A DNA stretch of 64,000 bases, from positions 1,116,001 through 1,180,000 of the forward strand of contig NZ_JAFVLN010000001.1 of the NCBI RefSeq assembly GCF_017377775.1, given 5' to 3'. Each line of letters opens with the position of its first letter. Within the stretch, counting starts at the first letter, position 1. The notes below the pieces were generated by a model. The model made no database searches, was not told the DNA's origin, and saw only the letters and a program-made list of their open reading frames with translations. Below are positions 61,581-64,000 of the stretch, piece after piece. A program made the position numbers and the translations under genes. The DNA comes from Streptomyces sp. VRA16 Mangrove soil (GTDB lineage Bacteria; Actinomycetota; Actinomycetes; Streptomycetales; Streptomycetaceae).

Positions 61581-62906
61581 ATGCCCGCCCCCACCCGTCT
61601 GCTGGCCGCCGCCGTCACCGTCGCCGCCTGCATCGGAGCCCAGGCCGGGCCCGTCGCGGCCGCGGCCGACACCCCCGAGAATGAGGTCTCGCGCGGTGTC
61701 ACGATCCCCACGTTCTACAACCCGCCGGCCCAACTCCCGGACGCCGACGGCAGCGTCATCCGCAGCGAACCCCTGCCGCTCGCGCTCAGCCTGCCGACCC
61801 TGCACGGCCCGCTTCCGGGCAAGGCCACCCGCCTGATGTACAAGACCACCGACTCCACCGGCGGCCCCGCCGCCGCGACCGGCGCGTACATCGAGCCCAC
61901 CGCCACGTGGCGCGGCAGCGGCCCCCGCCCGCTCGTCGCGCTCGCCCCCGGCACACAGGGCCAGGGCGACCAGTGCGCGGCCTCGCTCGGCCTGGAGCAC
62001 CCGGTCAACTTCAACGGGCAGACCTTGTCCGTCGGCTACGAGGACCTGGCGATCTACCGCCTCCTCGCCAAGGGCGTCGCCGTCGTCGTCACCGACTACA
62101 TCGGCCTGGGCGCCACCGACCGGCTGCACACCTACGTCAACCGGCTCGACGAGGCCCACGCCGTGCTCGACGCGGTCCGCGCCGCCCGCTCCCTCAAGGG
62201 CACCTCGGTGACGGCCGACTCGCGCGTCGGCCTGTTCGGCTACAGCCAGGGCGGCGGCGCCACCGCCGCGGCCGCCGAACTCCAGCCCGCCTACGCCCCC
62301 GACGTCAGGCTCTCCGGCACCTACGCGGGGGCGCCCCCCGCCGACCTCGCCGCGACCACCAAGGCGATCGACGGCACCGACCTCGTCGGCGCGCTCGGCT
62401 GGTCCCTCAACGGATTCCTGCAGTCCGACCCGGAGCTGCGGCCGATCGCCGAGGCCCACCTCAACGACAAGGGCCGCGCCGCACTCAAGGACCTGTCCAC
62501 CCTGTGCGTCGGCGACGCGATCTTCTCCTACAGTTCGCGGCGCAGCTCGTCCTGGACGAAGGACGGCAAGACGCTCGAACAGATCATCCGGGCCGAGCCG
62601 CGCCTCCAGGAGTTCCTCGACCGGCAGCGCATCGGCACCATGAAGCCCACCAGCCCCGTCCGCGTGGCCACCGGCGTCAGCGACAACCTCGTTCCGCACG
62701 GCCAGGCCCGCCAACTCGCCGTCGACTGGTGCGCCAAGGGCGCCGACGTCACGTACAAGCCGGTGCTCCTGCCCGACGTCGGCCGCGCGCTCATCAACCA
62801 CTTCGGCCCGCTCCTGACCGACCAGGGCGCCGCCGTGAACTGGCTGACCGACCGGCTGGCGGGCGAGCCCGCCGCCTCCCAGTGCGGCGCCCTGTCCAGC
62901 AGGTAA
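61581..62906 (+). CDS. secreted lipase (LIP family)
   Basis: 441 residues. Signal peptide ends near VAAAA (about residue 29). LIP-family alpha/beta hydrolase: serine elbow FGYSQGGG (about 220), Asp candidate GVSDNLVPH (about 368) and His candidate in LINHFGPLL (about 412). Conserved cysteines (QCAASLG, TLCVGD) suggest a disulfide. ATG at 61581 has AGGAGG. Secreted lipolytic enzyme of the actinobacterial inhA/Mycobacterium LipY-unrelated group. Confidence 0.88.
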   Translation: MPAPTRLLAAAVTVAACIGAQAGPVAAAADTPENEVSRGVTIPTFYNPPAQLPDADGSVIRSEPLPLALSLPTLHGPLPGKATRLMYKTTDSTGGPAAATGAYIEPTATWRGSGPRPLVALAPGTQGQGDQCAASLGLEHPVNFNGQTLSVGYEDLAIYRLLAKGVAVVVTDYIGLGATDRLHTYVNRLDEAHAVLDAVRAARSLKGTSVTADSRVGLFGYSQGGGATAAAAELQPAYAPDVRLSGTYAGAPPADLAATTKAIDGTDLVGALGWSLNGFLQSDPELRPIAEAHLNDKGRAALKDLSTLCVGDAIFSYSSRRSSSWTKDGKTLEQIIRAEPRLQEFLDRQRIGTMKPTSPVRVATGVSDNLVPHGQARQLAVDWCAKGADVTYKPVLLPDVGRALINHFGPLLTDQGAAVNWLTDRLAGEPAASQCGALSSR

Positions 62907-62990
62907 ATCGGGCGAGGCACAGGCGGGTGCTGTGGCAGCATGACCGGGCTCCACGCCCGTGGCAGCACCCGCCCGAAGGGAACCCCGGCC

Positions 62991-63401
62991 GTGCCCCGCT
63001 CCGTCACGCTGATCCGCTCCGCCGCACTCTCCGACGTCGCCGAGTACGCCTACGCCGCCACGGCACCCGCCGACGCCCGGCTCGTCTTTCTCGCCGGGGC
63101 CTGCCCGCTGGACGAGAAGGGCGCGACCGTGGCCGTCGGCGACCACCTGGGACAGGCGGCCCAATGCGTCGCCAACCTGCGCACCGCCCTCGCCGAGGCC
63201 GGCGCCACGATCGAGGACGTCATCAGCACGCGCGTCCTGGTGGCCACGACCCGGCAGCAGGACCTGGGCGCCGTCTGGCGCGTCGTCAGGGACGCCTTCG
63301 GCGACCACGACGTGCCCAGCACCCTCATGGGCGTCACCGTGCTCGGGTACGCGGACCAGCTCGTCGAGATCGAGGCCGTCGCGGCGGTCCTGGACGAGTG
63401 A
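62991..63401 (+). CDS. RidA/YjgF-family protein
   Basis: 136 residues of the RidA family, deaminating reactive enamine/imine intermediates. Conserved features: YAYAATAPADARLVFLAGAC near the N-terminus, VANLRTALAEAGATIEDVIS in the middle, and VTVLGYADQLVEIEAVA at the end. The position that is usually Arg in RidA (catalytic IPATR-like) is not obvious, so it may be a non-deaminase relative. GTG at 62991 has GAAGGG upstream; ATG at 62940 is an alternative. Confidence 0.85.
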   Translation: MPRSVTLIRSAALSDVAEYAYAATAPADARLVFLAGACPLDEKGATVAVGDHLGQAAQCVANLRTALAEAGATIEDVISTRVLVATTRQQDLGAVWRVVRDAFGDHDVPSTLMGVTVLGYADQLVEIEAVAAVLDE

Positions 63402-63427
63402 CCGTACGGCCGGCGCGCAAGGGAAAA

Positions 63428-63463
63428 GGCCCGACTGCCGTGGAGGCGCACGGCAGTCGGGCC
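63428..63463 (-). terminator. perfect 15-bp stem-loop between convergent genes
   Basis: GGCCCGACTGCCGTG and its exact complement with a 6-base loop. On the minus strand it is followed by TTTTCCC, so it terminates the SulP gene; the RidA transcript may also end here. Confidence 0.8.
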
Positions 63464-63473
63464 CGGACCCGGA

Positions 63474-64000
63474 TCAGGACGAGGTGACCCTCACCGGTTC
63501 CGTCTCGGGGGAACTGTGCCGCTGCGCCCAGTTCTCCAGCGCCGTGCGGCAGGCGTGGTCGAGATGGTGCAGACCCGACAGGTTCACCTCGACCGGACGG
63601 TCGTGCGGCAGGGCCTCCAGACTGTCCAGGATCTTCGGGAGCCGCAGGAACGTGGCGTTGCCCGACAGGTGCGCCTGCACCGGGCCCGACCCCTTGTCCA
63701 CGACCTCCAGCTTCACCTGCGAGGCGTCCCACGCCGTCTTCGCGACGGACAGCGCCACACCGACCAGCACCCCTTCGAACATGCTGACCGCCACGATCGA
63801 CACCGCGGTGACCGACAGGATCAGGACTTCGCCACGGTGCTCACGCCACAGACCCGCCACGGCCCGTACGGGAATGAGCTTCGCCCCGGCGTGCACGAGC
63901 ACGCCCGCGAGCGCGGGGATCGGGATGTGGGCGAGCACGCCGGGCAGCAGCGCCGCGAACAGCAGCAGCCACACACCGTGCAGGACGCGCGAGGCCTTCG
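63474..64000 (-). CDS. SulP-family anion transporter, C-terminal part
   Basis: The window shows about 175 residues, beginning inside the gene. Membrane segments WLLLFAALLPGVLAHIPIPA and VLILSVTAVSIVAVSMF are followed by LVGVALSVAKTAW and a C-terminal STAS domain (VEVNLSGLHHLDHACRTALE). SulP proteins move sulfate, bicarbonate or other anions. The N-terminus lies past the right edge. Stop at 63474, next to a T-tailed terminator. Confidence 0.9.
   Translation of the reverse strand, partial: KASRVLHGVWLLLFAALLPGVLAHIPIPALAGVLVHAGAKLIPVRAVAGLWREHRGEVLILSVTAVSIVAVSMFEGVLVGVALSVAKTAWDASQVKLEVVDKGSGPVQAHLSGNATFLRLPKILDSLEALPHDRPVEVNLSGLHHLDHACRTALENWAQRHSSPETEPVRVTSS

Overview
The window is GC-rich chromosomal DNA with strong third-position G/C bias, frequent GTG starts, many 4-bp stop/start overlaps, G/C-rich stem-loops between genes, BldA-type rarity of TTA codons, tandem sigma-factor and anti-sigma-like genes, and a chitinase promoter layout typical of the genus. 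Together these point to Streptomyces or a very close relative. No rRNA, tRNA, insertion sequence, CRISPR array or prophage gene was seen. Both window edges cut a gene: a GH20 hexosaminidase at the left and a SulP anion transporter at the right.

Region 1 (1-7.3 kb) is an amino-sugar unit. A GH20 hexosaminidase, two ABC permeases and a lipoprotein sugar-binding protein are read leftward, with a divergent GntR/UTRA regulator. A secreted three-domain GH18 chitinase follows beyond an OsmC gene. The promoters of the binding-protein gene and the chitinase gene have the same layout, TTGAC(A/G)-N7-TGGTCTNNNCCA, which resembles a DasR-type (dre) site. Region 2 (7.4-11.6 kb) holds small proteins: DUF1905, a DinB-fold protein, two exported I36-like cysteine-rich proteins flanking a lipoprotein, and an Eis-like acetyltransferase carrying the only TTA codon I found in the annotated genes. 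Region 3 (11.8-15.3 kb) is a light-response module: ECF sigma factor, CarH/LitR-like MerR regulator with a B12-type C-terminal half, and photolyase. Region 4 (15.3-21.4 kb) has a membrane protein with a degenerate sigma-like N-terminus, a HATPase anti-sigma-like protein, a SigB-family sigma factor, a GlcD-type flavin oxidase and a tandem universal stress protein.

Region 5 (21.4-27.2 kb) carries a P450-ferredoxin pair, a zinc alcohol dehydrogenase, a second P450, and a trpS gene behind a complete Trp-Trp leader peptide with antiterminator and terminator. This is the organisation known for the auxiliary, indolmycin-resistant TrpRS of streptomycetes. Region 6 (27.4-39.2 kb) is mixed: zinc-ribbon protein, MerR/DUF4188 pair, cyclophilin, S37 peptidase, a sulfite-oxidase-like molybdoenzyme with its flavin reductase, an FUSC membrane protein, a penicillin-binding protein, and two exported esterases or lipases. 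Region 7 (39.5-43.4 kb) is a four-gene ugp-like operon (two permeases, binding protein, glycerophosphodiesterase). Neither ABC operon in the window has its own ATPase gene, as expected if a shared MsiK-type ATPase serves both.

Region 8 (43.3-51.2 kb) is an MFS/HxlR divergent pair with a large inverted-repeat operator, then a divergent carbohydrate locus: phosphatase, DeoR regulator and FGGY kinase leftward, 2-hydroxyacid dehydrogenase and a second FGGY kinase rightward. Region 9 (51.2-57.3 kb) has a vanillate-demethylase-like operon (VanA, a 64-residue protein, VanB), an IclR regulator coupled to an enol-lactonase-like hydrolase, and a ROK/HAD operon. Region 10 (57.3-60.6 kb) is a patch of gene decay: a HIT protein with an in-frame TAG, a GNAT gene with two frame changes, and an amino-acid permease with most of its middle missing, all within 3.3 kb. 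Region 11 (60.8-64 kb) has a helical unknown protein, a secreted lipase, a RidA protein and the SulP transporter.

No single gene cluster is plainly unprecedented. The best leads are the trpS attenuator, the shared chitin promoter architecture with its local GntR operators, the light module with its unusual spacing in the B12-binding motif and a large inverted repeat between the divergent genes, and the 64-residue protein locked between VanA and VanB.
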